From positions 1 to 64,000 of the forward strand of contig NZ_AUBB01000025.1 of assembly GCF_000429025.1 (NCBI RefSeq): a stretch of DNA of 64,000 nucleotides. The letters are read 5' to 3'. The notes beneath the pieces were generated by a model, which ran no database searches, was not told the DNA's origin, and saw only the letters and a list, made by a program, of their open reading frames with translations. The DNA is from Actinospineispora spinosispora DSM 44797 (GTDB lineage: Bacteria; Actinomycetota; Actinomycetes; Mycobacteriales; Pseudonocardiaceae). Positions 1 to 7,882 of this stretch are shown piece after piece (position 1 is the first letter of the stretch; every line of letters begins with the position of its first letter). The position numbers and the translations under genes were made by a program.

Positions 1-109
1 TGGGCAGCGGCTTGTCATACAGCCGCTTCCCAGCCAGGTCTAGACCGACAGCGTGGTGGGCACCCTTGCCGACGTCCAGGCCGAGGAACACCTCGTAACC
101 GTTGTCCAC
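1..109 (-). mobile_element. IS110-family transposase, 5' part only (cut by window edge)
   Basis: Reading leftward from a GTG at 109, the first 36 codons give an N-terminus with the motif GLDVGK followed by HHAV and a GK-R pattern. This is the start of the DEDD (RuvC-like) domain of IS110-family recombinases, and the Asp of GLDVGK would be the first catalytic acid. The family moves DNA by bridge-RNA-guided recombination. The rest of the gene, including the C-terminal serine-containing Tnp domain, lies outside the window, so intactness cannot be judged. An AGGAG lies about 13 bases before the GTG, which is rather far, so the exact start is uncertain. Confidence 0.8.
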
Positions 110-345
110 GTGCGTACCGTCTCTCCTACCGAATGTGCCGGTCACCAGTCAGCATCGACAGCCGGCAGCCACGTTACGAAGAGACCTACCCAGAGGGTGG
201 CCGTGTCCCTATTAGCGGTCCACCGATGCCACCAGACCCGGTGACACCACCCCCCGGATCATGCGTGCGACTGGGGGTGTAAGTCATACCGGGCCTGGCG
301 ACCGGAGCTCCTTGATCAGGAGCCACGAAGAAGGTAACGGGGTGT
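110..345 (-). ncRNA. non-coding left end of the IS110 element, candidate bridge-RNA region
   Basis: About 235 bases separate the transposase start from the stop codon of the neighbouring response regulator, and I see no convincing gene in them. In the IS110 subgroup the non-coding DNA upstream of the transposase encodes a structured bridge RNA that pairs with target and donor DNA. On the minus strand this segment holds a hairpin (GGCTCCTGATCAAGGAGC, about 316-333) and further GC-rich inverted segments, as expected for a structured RNA. Position, strand and length fit. The RNA itself and the exact element boundary are inferred, not shown. Confidence 0.3.
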
Positions 346-1023
346 TCAGACCAGGCGGCGGTCGGAGGCCCAGCGGGAGAGTTCGTGGCGGTTGGAGAGC
401 TGGGTCTTGCGCAGGACGCTGGAGACGTGGGTCTCCACCGTCTTGATCGAGATGTACAGCTCGGCCGCGATCTCCTTGTAGGCGTAGCCCCTGGCCAGCA
501 GGCGCAGGACGTCTCGTTCCCGAGGGGTGAGCAGGTCCAGTTCGGGGTCCACCGGCGGGGCCGCGCCAGGACGGTCGGAGAAGGCGTCCAGCACGAATCC
601 CGCCAGCCGGGGCGAGAACACCGCGTCACCGGCCTTGACCCTGCGCACAGCGTCGGCCAGCTCCCGGCCGGAGATCGTCTTCGTGACGTATCCCCTGGCG
701 CCGGCCCTGATCACCGCGATCACGTCGTCCGCGGCGTCGGACACGCTCAACGCGAGGAACACGACGTCCGGCAGCTCGGCCCGCACCTGGCGCAGCACCT
801 CGGCGCCGCCGCCGTCGGGCATGTGGACGTCCAGCAGCACGACGTCCGGCTTGTAGTGCCGGGTGCCGGCGACCGCCTCGGCGACCGATCCGGCCTCGCC
901 GATCACCTCGACGTCGTCGGCCACCGTGTCCAGCTCGGCACGGACCCCGGCCCTGAACAGTGCATGGTCGTCGACCAGGTACACCCGCAGGCGGGCCGTC
1001 TCGTCGCTGGTGTGCTCGGTCAT
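346..1023 (-). CDS. NarL/LiaR-type response regulator
   Basis: The 225 aa protein has an N-terminal receiver domain (VYLVDDHALFRAG near residues 14-27, phospho-acceptor Asp in LLDVHMPD near 65) and a C-terminal LuxR-type helix-turn-helix (LTPRERDVLRLLARGY then KEIAAELYISIKTVETH). It should be phosphorylated by the kinase encoded directly upstream, whose stop overlaps this ATG by four bases (ATGA). Together with the divergent PspC/LiaF-like gene this resembles the LiaFSR or VraSR envelope-stress module; the signal sensed is inferred. The IS110 end lies immediately downstream of the stop. Confidence 0.93.
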   Translation of the reverse strand: MTEHTSDETARLRVYLVDDHALFRAGVRAELDTVADDVEVIGEAGSVAEAVAGTRHYKPDVVLLDVHMPDGGGAEVLRQVRAELPDVVFLALSVSDAADDVIAVIRAGARGYVTKTISGRELADAVRRVKAGDAVFSPRLAGFVLDAFSDRPGAAPPVDPELDLLTPRERDVLRLLARGYAYKEIAAELYISIKTVETHVSSVLRKTQLSNRHELSRWASDRRLV

Positions 1024-2288
1024 TCCGCTCCCTCGAATTCCGGCCTCGGCATCCGCAGGTGCACCTCGGTGCCCTCACCGGGTGTGCTGCGCAGCGACAC
1101 CGAGCCGCCGTGTCGATCCATCCTGCCGTGCACCGAGTCGACGAGGCCGTGCCGGTCGTCCGGCACCTCCTCCGGGTCGAACCCGACACCACGGTCACGC
1201 ACGAACACGTGCACCGCGTCCGGTTCGATCTCCGCGTACAGGCTCACCTCGCCGACCTGTGCGTGCTTGGCCGCGTTGACCATCGCCTCCCGCGCGGCCT
1301 GCGCGAGTGCCGCCAGCCGGTCGTTCAGCTCGCAGTCTCCGACCACGACCGGCCGCACCGCGATCGCGTACGTGTCCTCGACCTCGGCCGCCGCCGACGT
1401 GATCGCCTCGGCCACCGTGCACGCCGAGGGCCTGCCCGCCTCACCCGGCGGGGAACCCACGTGCCCGTACCCCGTGGGCCCGTACAGCCAGGTGCGCAGC
1501 TCCCGCTCCTGGCCCCGGGCCAGCCGACGCACCTCACGTGGTCGTTCCGCCTGACGCTGGATGAGCGCGAGGGTCTGCAGCACCGAGTCGTGCAGGTGCG
1601 CGGCGATCTCGGCGCGTTCGGTCTCCCGGATGCGCTCCCGGCGTTCGTCGCCGAGCTCCTGGGACAGCCGAACCCAGAACGGCACCGTGAGCACTCCGAC
1701 GCCGACCAGCGTCGCGGTCACCGCGAGCAGCGCCGACGGCACCTGGCTCAGCGTCACCCGCCCGACGAGCAGCATCACCAGCCCGCACGCGACGAACAGC
1801 CCGCCCAGCACGATCCGCAGCGTGGCGGCCTTGCCGCCGGCGCCGAGCAGACCAGAACGGCTCGCGGCCGCCCACCGGCGACGCCGGGTCTCGTCCGCCT
1901 CCCGCCACACCAGCGCGACGCCGACCGCCACGACACCCAGCGGACCGACGATCCAGCCGACGACGCTGTCCCCCGCCGCCGACGCCGCCGTCGCCACACC
2001 GATCCCGAGCACGGCCAGCCCCAGCGCCTGCCTGCGTTCCCGGCCGGACACGTCGCGGACCTGGTCCGGGCTCTCCTGCGGGATGAACACCCAGCACAGC
2101 CCGTACGCGACCACTCCGGCGCCGGACAGCGTGGCGAGCACCGTGAACCCGGCGCGCACCCACCCGACCGGCACCCCGAGGTGCTCGGCGATACCGCCGG
2201 CGACCCCGGCGACCATCCGCCCGGAGCGGTGCCGAAGCAGCGTCCGCTGCCGCGCGACCGATCCGATCGGGACTTCCGTCGTGCTCAT
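1020..2288 (-). CDS. sensor histidine kinase with N-terminal PspC domain
   Basis: About 422 aa from ATG 2288 (MSTTEVP). Residues ~20-80 form a PspC domain (RMVAGVAGGIAEHLGVP) with its membrane segment. Several more hydrophobic helices follow, then a HisKA_3 dimerisation box (HLHDSVLQTLALIQ, His phospho-acceptor) and a GHKL ATPase domain (DRGVGFDP, then HGLVDSVHGRM). It is translationally coupled to the downstream response regulator. A longer open frame begins 32 codons upstream, but MSTTEVP starts close to the PspC domain and leaves about 160 bases for the promoter shared with the divergent PspC gene. Confidence 0.9.
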   Translation of the reverse strand: MSTTEVPIGSVARQRTLLRHRSGRMVAGVAGGIAEHLGVPVGWVRAGFTVLATLSGAGVVAYGLCWVFIPQESPDQVRDVSGRERRQALGLAVLGIGVATAASAAGDSVVGWIVGPLGVVAVGVALVWREADETRRRRWAAASRSGLLGAGGKAATLRIVLGGLFVACGLVMLLVGRVTLSQVPSALLAVTATLVGVGVLTVPFWVRLSQELGDERRERIRETERAEIAAHLHDSVLQTLALIQRQAERPREVRRLARGQERELRTWLYGPTGYGHVGSPPGEAGRPSACTVAEAITSAAAEVEDTYAIAVRPVVVGDCELNDRLAALAQAAREAMVNAAKHAQVGEVSLYAEIEPDAVHVFVRDRGVGFDPEEVPDDRHGLVDSVHGRMDRHGGSVSLRSTPGEGTEVHLRMPRPEFEGAE

Positions 2289-2452
2289 GGCTCCCATGTT
2301 CACACGGACCGGCGTGGTATTCATCGGGGTAGACCCGGATATGCCCCGGTCTGAGACAGGGCAGGGCCCCGACGCCGGGCACACGTGACTCAGGGATCAC
2401 TCCGGGTTCGACCCCGATGGACGCACCCCGTCCGACGAGCAGAGTGAGAGCC

Positions 2453-3730
2453 ATGAGCCCGACCACCGAGCCCCGTGCCGTACTGGCCGCCATCTGGCAG
2501 ACCAGACCGAGCCGCCGGCAGTCCGACAAGAAGATCGCCGGCGTGTGCGGGGCGATCGGCCGCCGCTACGACATCGACCCGGTCCTCGTCCGCATCGGTT
2601 TCGTGGTGGCCGCGATCTACGGCGTCGGGATCCTGCTCTACCTCGCCGCGTGGGTCGTGCTGCCCGCCGACCCGAACGAGCCGCCGAGTGGCCCGTTCGC
2701 CAATCGGGCCAGCGGCTCGGTGCATCCGATCGTGATGATCGCGGCCATCGTGGCGGCGCTGTTCGCCCTGTCGTCACTGATGCGCGGCGGCCTCGGCCTG
2801 ATCGCCGGGCTCGTGGTCACCGCCGGCCTGCTCTACCTGCTGCACCAGAACCGGGCGGACCGGGGCCTTCCCGGCACCGAGCCGCGCCCGGTCGCCACCC
2901 CGGACCCGGAGCCCGGTCCGGCACCCGTGCCGAGCCCCAGTCTGTTGGGCGCGGACCCCTTCGCCCCGGACTTGCCCGGCCACGGTGAACCGCCGCCGCC
3001 ACCGAAGCGACGCCGCAAGCCACTGACCGCGATCGTCTTCGCACTCGCGGTGCTGACCGGAGGGGTGGTCGCGTCGATCATCCTGATGGCGGGCGGTCCA
3101 GGCGGACCCGACGCCGTCCGGCTGGTACTCGGCTGCGTCCTGGCGGTGATCGCGCTCGGGTTGCTGCTCGGCGCGTTCCTCCACCAGGGACGCGGGCTGA
3201 TCCTGCTGGCCATCCCGTTGGTCCTGATCGCGTTCGGCGTGACGAAGGCGAGGATCAACCACTGGGAGCAGTCCGGGGAGCTGCGCATCGCCCCGACCAC
3301 CGTGGCCGGGCTGGCCGAGACCTACCACCGGGGTTTCGGCACGGTGGAGCTGGACCTGACCCAGCTCGACCTGTCGGCGCCAGGGACACCCCCGCCGCCC
3401 CCTGTTCCTCCCGCGCCGGGACAACCGGCGCCCACCGGCGCGGCACCGGTTCCACCACCGGCACCCGGCGTCCCGCCGCTGCCGCCGGTACACACCAAGA
3501 TCAGCATGCAGGCCGGTGAGGTCATCGTCATCCTGCCGCCGAACGCGGACGTGACGGTGCGCTGCCACACCGACGTGGGCAGCGTCGACTGCCTCGGCCA
3601 GCACGATGACGGCGCCCCCGGCGCCGATCTGCGCGACGCCGATCTGGGTGAGGACCACACAGCGGGCGGGCGCCCGCTGGACATCGACATCACCGTAGGA
3701 GCCGGAACCGTGAGCGTGAACCGTGGCTGA
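2453..3730 (+). CDS. PspC-domain, LiaF-like membrane protein
   Basis: About 425 aa from ATG 2453 (MSPTTEP); an ATG at 2417 is also possible. An N-terminal PspC domain (KKIAGVCGAIGRRYDIDP) is followed by about five membrane helices, two proline-rich linkers (around residues 140-185 and again before the tail), and a C-terminal region (KISMQAGEVIVILPPNADV and the following beta-rich stretch) like the extracytoplasmic toast-rack domain of LiaF proteins. LiaF-type proteins restrain a partner kinase until envelope damage occurs. The divergent kinase/regulator pair is the obvious partner. Regulation from the shared 2289-2452 gap is inferred. Confidence 0.85.
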   Translation: MSPTTEPRAVLAAIWQTRPSRRQSDKKIAGVCGAIGRRYDIDPVLVRIGFVVAAIYGVGILLYLAAWVVLPADPNEPPSGPFANRASGSVHPIVMIAAIVAALFALSSLMRGGLGLIAGLVVTAGLLYLLHQNRADRGLPGTEPRPVATPDPEPGPAPVPSPSLLGADPFAPDLPGHGEPPPPPKRRRKPLTAIVFALAVLTGGVVASIILMAGGPGGPDAVRLVLGCVLAVIALGLLLGAFLHQGRGLILLAIPLVLIAFGVTKARINHWEQSGELRIAPTTVAGLAETYHRGFGTVELDLTQLDLSAPGTPPPPPVPPAPGQPAPTGAAPVPPPAPGVPPLPPVHTKISMQAGEVIVILPPNADVTVRCHTDVGSVDCLGQHDDGAPGADLRDADLGEDHTAGGRPLDIDITVGAGTVSVNRG

Positions 3731-3980
3731 CCAGGATCCGAACTGGACCGACACCACCGAGACCAGCACCGACACCGTCACCGAGACCAAGCGGCGCAGG
3801 CAGGGGCCCGATCTGCTGCCCCTGCTGGCCGGGCTGGTGACCCTGGCGATGGCATGCATGGCGCTGGCGAACTGGGTGCCGAACTTCCCCAGCCTCGACC
3901 CTCGCTGGCTGCTGGCCGGCGGAGCGGTGCTGGTGGGCGTGCTGTTGCTGATCGCCAGCGTCCGGCCGCCTCGTCGGTAG
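3723..3980 (+). CDS. small two-helix membrane protein of unknown function
   Basis: 85 aa starting at a GTG that overlaps the last eight bases of the PspC/LiaF-like gene, so translation is probably coupled. The first 30 residues are polar (Thr/Asp rich, then a KRRR cluster). Two hydrophobic helices follow (LLPLLAGLVTLAMACMALA and LLAGGAVLVGVLLLIASV), ending in a basic tail, RPPRR. I recognise no named family. Its position suggests it serves the same envelope-stress module. Confidence 0.75.
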   Translation: MADQDPNWTDTTETSTDTVTETKRRRQGPDLLPLLAGLVTLAMACMALANWVPNFPSLDPRWLLAGGAVLVGVLLLIASVRPPRR

Positions 3981-4006
3981 TTCTGAGGTGGTCGGGTCTA
4001 CTACCC

Positions 4007-4126
4007 CGTGAGTGGCGAGTGGTCCTATAGCGCCACTCGCCACTCACGACGAAAAAGCGTGTCGTGAGTGGCGAGTGGTGCTACGCCTTCGGCGCTCCTT
4101 CGGGGTAGAACCACTTGCCACTCACG
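4007..4126. repeat. composite palindromic repeat, copy A (REPIN-like)
   Basis: A 120-base element with ends CGTGAGTGGCGAGTGG (4007-4022) and CCACTTGCCACTCACG (4111-4126), complementary apart from one G-T pair. Inside are an inverted copy at 4033-4048 and a direct copy at 4063-4078. The left half therefore folds as a perfect 16-bp hairpin with a 10-base loop, and 4033-4050 can pair instead with 4061-4078 over 18 bp. A GC-rich loop with CTACGCC and GGGGTAGA fills the right half. Copy B at 6347-6465 has the same order. The stop codon of the minus-strand L32 gene lies in its right arm. Confidence 0.85.
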
Positions 4127-4298
4127 AAGTGGGGGGTGGGTCCAGGAGGCCTCGTTGGTAGGCGCGGACCAGGCGTCTGGGGACCAGGTGGCGGCGGCCG
4201 GATATCAGGATCGGGACCAGGTCGACCGGGGTGGCCTTCCACTGCGAGCGGCGGGAGCGGGTGTTCGAGCGGGAGGTCCGGCGCTTGGGGACGGCCAT
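4122..4298 (-). CDS. rpmF: 50S ribosomal protein L32, zinc-independent paralogue
   Basis: 58 aa, [20 protein letters not shown] and onward, the classic bL32 N-terminus. The usual C-terminal zinc ribbon of paired cysteines is absent and the protein has no cysteine, so it is a C-minus paralogue. It starts inside the stop of the L31 gene (TGATG, one-base overlap) and is the last gene of the minus-strand arm under the Zur box at 5850. C-minus ribosomal proteins replace zinc-binding versions when zinc is short. Its TGA lies in the outer arm of palindromic repeat copy A. Confidence 0.92.
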   Translation of the reverse strand: MAVPKRRTSRSNTRSRRSQWKATPVDLVPILISGRRHLVPRRLVRAYQRGLLDPPPTS

Positions 4299-4555
4299 CA
4301 GCGCTGCCCCCCGCGTGCGCCGTAGCGGCGGCGGAACTTCTCGACCTGCCCGGCCGCGTCCAGTACCCGGCTCTTCCCGGTCCAGAACGGGTGCGAGTAG
4401 CTGGTCACGTCGACCGTCAGCAACGGGTACTCGTTGCCGTCGGACCAGGTCACAGTGGTGTCGGAGGTCGCGGTCGAGCGGGTCAGGAACTCCTGTCCCG
4501 TCGAGCGGTCTCGGAACACCACCGGGTGGTAGTCGGGGTGGATGCCGGGTTTCAT
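4298..4555 (-). CDS. rpmE2: 50S ribosomal protein L31 type B, zinc-independent
   Basis: 85 aa beginning [20 protein letters not shown], diagnostic of type B bL31. The region ending [17 protein letters not shown] matches the family, and the CxxC zinc site of type A is missing. The ATG overlaps the stop of the COG0523 gene by four bases (ATGA) and its own stop overlaps the L32 start. A longer open frame runs in from upstream but is a shadow of the COG0523 gene. Expression is expected only when Zur releases the divergent promoter. Confidence 0.95.
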   Translation of the reverse strand: MKPGIHPDYHPVVFRDRSTGQEFLTRSTATSDTTVTWSDGNEYPLLTVDVTSYSHPFWTGKSRVLDAAGQVEKFRRRYGARGGQR

Positions 4556-5823
4556 GCGTAGTCCTCTCCTGGGTGTCGGGCGGAACCTGGCCGGGTCGGG
4601 ATGACCTCTCCGCACGGGTCGGTGTGGTACCAGCCGAACGGGTCGGAGAACCGCTGCCAGGCGTCCTCGCCCATCAGCAGCTCGGCGTCGGTGAGCAGGG
4701 CGGCGCGCAGGCCGTCCTCGATCTCGGCGGGGTCGGCGCCGCAGGTCAGCACGCTCAGCTCCTGCACGCGGTCGCCGTACCGCGGGTGCCAGCGCAGCGC
4801 GGCGCTGGTGCGACGTTCCGCTGAGGCCTTGACCCACGCCTCGTCGTCGCCCGCCGCGAGCCAGTCGTCGACGTACCCCACCTGCAGCCCGCCCCCGGCG
4901 GACTCGATCCACAGCACGGCGTCCGGCCGGGTGGCCAGCCAAATCCGGCCCTTGGTCCGGATGACGCCGTCCAGCAGCAGGTCCATGGCGTCGTGCAGCC
5001 GTTCGGGGTGGAACGGCCGCCGCGCGGTGAACACCAGTAGCTCGACGCCGCAGTCGCCGGTCAGCGGCGGCTGGCCGCGCAGCAACGTCGCGTGCGGGCT
5101 CTCCGGGACACCCCGACGCGCGGTCGGGGGCAGCGCGGCGAGCGGCGAGACCGCGTCGAGTGCGGCGAGCTCGATGCACGGGGCCAGCGGGGTGAGCCGG
5201 GTCAGAACCGCCTCGGTGCGGGCACGCAGCCACTGCTCGGCCGGCCCGCCGGTCAGTACCAGCAGGTCGGCGAACTCCGCCTGGCCGACCACCAGCTGCG
5301 CGATCGTGCGCTCGTCGTCCGGAAGCGCCGCGAGGCCCCGACCCGTGACGTCGTCCTCGCTGGCCGCGTCGGCGAGGAACCTGCTCTCGTCCAGGACCGT
5401 GATGACGCCGGTCAGCTGCACGTCGGCGGCGACCGGGGTGCCGTCCAGCAGGACGTGCAGCACCGCCCAGCACACCTGCTCGGGCTCCAGCGCCGGGTCC
5501 AGGTGCAGGACGATCCGCCTGACCGACGGCCTCCTGGAGAGCTCCCTGATCAGGGGCAGCACGTCCTCGCGCAGCGTGCAGGACACGCATCCGTGCGCCA
5601 GCTCGAGCACCGCCGTCGCGTCCGACACCACGATACGGCCGGACGGGCCGCCCTTCCCGGACAGCCTCAGCCTGCGGCGCACGACACCGGACGTCACGTC
5701 GGCCAGATCGTGGTGCAGGACGGCCGTGCCCGGTTCGGTCAGTAACCGGTCCACCACCGCGCCGACCCCCGGCGCGGTCACCCCACTCACCAGTACCAGC
5801 TCGGTATCCACGAACTCCTCCAT
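4552..5823 (-). CDS. COG0523 (CobW/ZNG-like) zinc-starvation protein with degenerate P-loop
   Basis: About 423 aa from ATG 5823. The region around [20 protein letters not shown] (residues ~80-100) carries the metal-binding cysteine motif of COG0523 GTPases, here CVSC. The C-terminal CobW_C part is also recognisable ([19 protein letters not shown]). The usual GxxxxGK(S/T) nucleotide loop is replaced by [12 protein letters not shown], with no lysine, so normal GTP hydrolysis is doubtful. It is the first gene of the minus arm under the Zur box, followed by L31 and L32, suggesting a role in zinc delivery or sparing. An ATG at 5847 is possible but lies right next to the Zur box. Confidence 0.85.
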   Translation of the reverse strand: MEEFVDTELVLVSGVTAPGVGAVVDRLLTEPGTAVLHHDLADVTSGVVRRRLRLSGKGGPSGRIVVSDATAVLELAHGCVSCTLREDVLPLIRELSRRPSVRRIVLHLDPALEPEQVCWAVLHVLLDGTPVAADVQLTGVITVLDESRFLADAASEDDVTGRGLAALPDDERTIAQLVVGQAEFADLLVLTGGPAEQWLRARTEAVLTRLTPLAPCIELAALDAVSPLAALPPTARRGVPESPHATLLRGQPPLTGDCGVELLVFTARRPFHPERLHDAMDLLLDGVIRTKGRIWLATRPDAVLWIESAGGGLQVGYVDDWLAAGDDEAWVKASAERRTSAALRWHPRYGDRVQELSVLTCGADPAEIEDGLRAALLTDAELLMGEDAWQRFSDPFGWYHTDPCGEVIPTRPGSARHPGEDYA

Positions 5824-5849
5824 CCTCGGTCTGCTAATCTCGAGCATAG

Positions 5850-5866
5850 ATGAAAACGACTTTCAT
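5850..5866. promoter_or_regulatory. Zur box between the two zinc-starvation operons
   Basis: The 15-mer TGAAAACGACTTTCA (5851-5865) differs at two positions from the actinobacterial Zur consensus TGAAAATGATTTTCA, and the arms ATGAAA and TTTCAT are perfect. It lies 26 bases before the COG0523 start and 21 bases before the L33 start, placed to repress both divergent operons when zinc is sufficient. Confidence 0.9.
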
Positions 5867-5887
5867 TATCGATGGAGGTGTGACCGG

Positions 5888-6052
5888 ATGGCTTCAACCG
5901 ACGTCCGACCCCTGGTCAAGCTGCGTTCGACGGCCGGGACCGGCTTCACGTACGTGACGCGCAAGAACCGTCGCAACGACCCGGACCGGATGGTGCTACG
6001 CAAGTACGACCCCCGGATCCGGCGGCACGTCGACTTCCGCGAGGAGCGCTGA
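5888..6052 (+). CDS. rpmG: 50S ribosomal protein L33, zinc-independent
   Basis: 54 aa starting [19 protein letters not shown], with [20 protein letters not shown], a standard bL33 core. It contains no cysteine, so the zinc-ribbon form is replaced. GGAGGTG lies upstream of the ATG. It is first in the rightward arm from the Zur box, and its TGA overlaps the S18 start (TGATG). Confidence 0.94.
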   Translation: MASTDVRPLVKLRSTAGTGFTYVTRKNRRNDPDRMVLRKYDPRIRRHVDFREER

Positions 6053-6294
6053 TGGCGCGCGTCGACGTGCGGCGCACGCCCCGCCGGAAGGCGAACCCGC
6101 TGCGCGCACGAAAGATCGACTCGGTGGACTGGAAGGACGTGGGACTGCTGCGGTCGTTCATCTCCGACCGGGGCAAGATCCGCGCCCGGCGGGTCACCGG
6201 GCTCACGCCGAAGCAGCAGCGTGAGGTGGCGGTGGCGATTCGGAACGCGCGGGAGATGGCGTTGCTGCCTTATCCGAGCGCTACGCCTCGGTAG
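6052..6294 (+). CDS. rpsR: 30S ribosomal protein S18 paralogue, cysteine-free
   Basis: 80 aa with the bS18 core: [20 protein letters not shown], then [20 protein letters not shown]. No cysteine is present. Translation is coupled to L33 by a one-base overlap. The partner of S6 in the small-subunit platform, it is here part of the Zur-controlled substitute set. The C-terminus ([11 protein letters not shown]) is as in actinobacterial S18. Confidence 0.94.
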   Translation: MARVDVRRTPRRKANPLRARKIDSVDWKDVGLLRSFISDRGKIRARRVTGLTPKQQREVAVAIRNAREMALLPYPSATPR

Positions 6295-6346
6295 GTCCGG
6301 TCTTCGCCGTGGCTGGGTTTAAGGCATCTCGGCTTCGCCGTCGACT

Positions 6347-6465
6347 CGTGAGTGGCAAGGGCGCCTATAGGCGCCCGGATCACTCACGACGGAAAAGCTG
6401 TCGTGAGTGCTCCGAGCGCCTACGCCTGCGGCGCCGCTCCGCGGTAGACACCCTTGCCACTCACG
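6347..6465. repeat. composite palindromic repeat, copy B (REPIN-like)
   Basis: A 119-base element between S18 and L28 with the same order of parts as copy A. The outer 15-bp arms CGTGAGTGGCAAGGG (6347-6361) and its complement (6451-6465) are perfect. An inner hairpin GGGCGCC-TATA-GGCGCCC lies at 6359-6376. CACTCACGAC (6381-6390) and GTCGTGAGTG (6400-6409) form a second inverted pair around GGAAAAGCT, and a loop with CTACGCC and GCGGTAGA fills the right half. The core differs from copy A but the skeleton is kept. It may form a terminator or RNA-stability structure within the operon. Confidence 0.85.
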
Positions 6466-6480
6466 TGTGAAAGGAAAAGT

Positions 6481-6717
6481 ATGTCTCGGCATTGTCAGTT
6501 GACCGGGCGTAAGCCCGGGTTCGGGAAATCCGTGTCGCATTCGCATCGGCGCATCAGCCGGCGGTGGGATCCGAATGTTCAGGTCCGCCGGTACTGGCTG
6601 CCCAGCGAAGGGCGGCACATCCGGTTGCGGCTGAGCACGAAGGCGATCAAGACGGTCGACCGGTACGGCATCGAGTCCGTGGCGGCGACGCTGCGCGCCC
6701 GTGGGGAGAAGTTCTGA
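6481..6717 (+). CDS. rpmB: 50S ribosomal protein L28, zinc-independent
   Basis: 78 aa from ATG 6481 with a strong GAAAGGAAAAG before it. [20 protein letters not shown] and [19 protein letters not shown] identify bL28. Only one cysteine remains (residue 5), so a zinc ribbon cannot form. It follows repeat copy B, about 185 bases after S18, so it either shares the Zur promoter or has its own; I see no second Zur box here. Its stop overlaps the S14 start. Confidence 0.93.
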   Translation: MSRHCQLTGRKPGFGKSVSHSHRRISRRWDPNVQVRRYWLPSEGRHIRLRLSTKAIKTVDRYGIESVAATLRARGEKF

Positions 6718-7022
6718 TGGCCAAGCGCAGCAAGATCGTCCGCAACGACCGGCGACGGGTCATCGTCGAGCGCTACCGGGAGCGTCGAGCGGAGCTCACC
6801 GCGATCATCGCCAGCCCGCGCAGCACACCGGAGGAACGCGACGCCGCCCGCCGTGAGCTGAGCCGTCAGCCCCGGGACGCGAGCGCGACGCGAGTGCGCA
6901 ACCGGGACGCCGCCGACGGCCGCCCGAGAGGTTTCCTGCGGGCGTTCGGGGTCTCCAGGGTGCGAATGCGGGAACTGGCGCACGGCGGTTATCTACCCGG
7001 CGTCCGCAAGTCCAGCTGGTGA
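6717..7022 (+). CDS. rpsN: 30S ribosomal protein S14, zinc-independent
   Basis: 101 aa, the long C-minus form of uS14: [20 protein letters not shown] at the start and the conserved [19 protein letters not shown] near the end, with no CxxC motifs. The zinc-binding type is about 61 aa. Start and stop overlap with L28 (TGATG). It is the last gene of the rightward zinc-sparing operon. Confidence 0.95.
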   Translation: MAKRSKIVRNDRRRVIVERYRERRAELTAIIASPRSTPEERDAARRELSRQPRDASATRVRNRDAADGRPRGFLRAFGVSRVRMRELAHGGYLPGVRKSSW

Positions 7023-7111
7023 CCTACCGTCACATTGTCCAGTCAATAATTCGGGATACTTCTTTCGAGTGGAACACGTTAACCCGCTGGGGCTCCGCTC
7101 GTTGACGGAGT

Positions 7112-7882
7112 ATGACCGCGCTTCGCGATTGGGCAATGGCTGCCGCACCCGCGACCGCGTCACCTGTATCGAACGTGGCGCGGTCGGCGGGCCAGCTCGC
7201 CGCGGATGGCCACATCGAGCTGCGGGTGAGCGCCGAGCGGCAACGTATCGCCACCGCACTGCACGACGACGTCAGCCAGCTGCTGTTCGCCATGACCGGC
7301 CGCGCCCGGCGCGCTCAGGAGCTGCACGCGGACGATCCGGCCGAGCTGCTGGCGACCGTACGACTGCTCGCCGACCAGCTCCAGGAAGCCCAGCAGCGGC
7401 TACGCGGAGTGATCAGCGGCTGCGGCCCCACCGAAGCGACCGACACCGTGCCGACCGCGACCCAGCGTGACCTGGACGACTTCACCGACCGGACCGGGGT
7501 CGTGTCCCACCTCGTGCTGCACGGACTGCCCGAGCACCTTCCCGCCGCCGTCGAGCGGGTGACGTTGAGCTGTCTGCGCCAGGCGTTGTTCAACATCGAA
7601 CGTCACGCGCACGCGAGCATCGTGATCGTCACACTCGACTACCGCCTCGACCGGCTGCGCCTGGTCGTCCAGGACGACGGGCTGGGCCTGCCGGCCGGTT
7701 TCGAGCCCAGGGTCGTTCCGGCCGATGGCCACCACTGGGGGTTCACCTCGATGGCCGAACAGGTGGAACGCATCGGCGGCTCGGTCATCCTGCGTCGCGT
7801 CGAGGAGGGTGGCACTCAGCTGCGCGTCGAACTGCCCCGCCAGCCCGGCCCCAGTCCCGAGCTGGCCCGCGAGGCGCGATGA
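7112..7882 (+). CDS. soluble NarL-family sensor histidine kinase
   Basis: 256 aa without membrane segments. A HisKA_3 box ERQRIATALHDDVSQLLFAM (His near residue 51) is followed by a GHKL ATPase domain: IERHAHAS (N-box, with Asn replaced by Arg-His), VVQDDGLGLPAG and HHWGFTSMAEQVERIGG. No PAS, GAF or other sensory domain is evident in the short N-terminus, so the input signal is unknown. Its stop overlaps the start of the response regulator (ATGA). The preceding 89 bases are AT-richer than the surroundings and probably hold the promoter. Confidence 0.88.
   Translation: MTALRDWAMAAAPATASPVSNVARSAGQLAADGHIELRVSAERQRIATALHDDVSQLLFAMTGRARRAQELHADDPAELLATVRLLADQLQEAQQRLRGVISGCGPTEATDTVPTATQRDLDDFTDRTGVVSHLVLHGLPEHLPAAVERVTLSCLRQALFNIERHAHASIVIVTLDYRLDRLRLVVQDDGLGLPAGFEPRVVPADGHHWGFTSMAEQVERIGGSVILRRVEEGGTQLRVELPRQPGPSPELAREAR

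Noticed and set aside
960..2354. A long plus-strand open frame opposite the PspC kinase gene
   Set aside because: It is the GC-rich antisense shadow of a well-supported kinase; its translation is Arg/Gln/His-rich with no domain.
4007..6465. CRISPR-like array formed by repeated palindromes
   Set aside because: There are only two composite copies 2.3 kb apart, no regular spacers and no cas genes.
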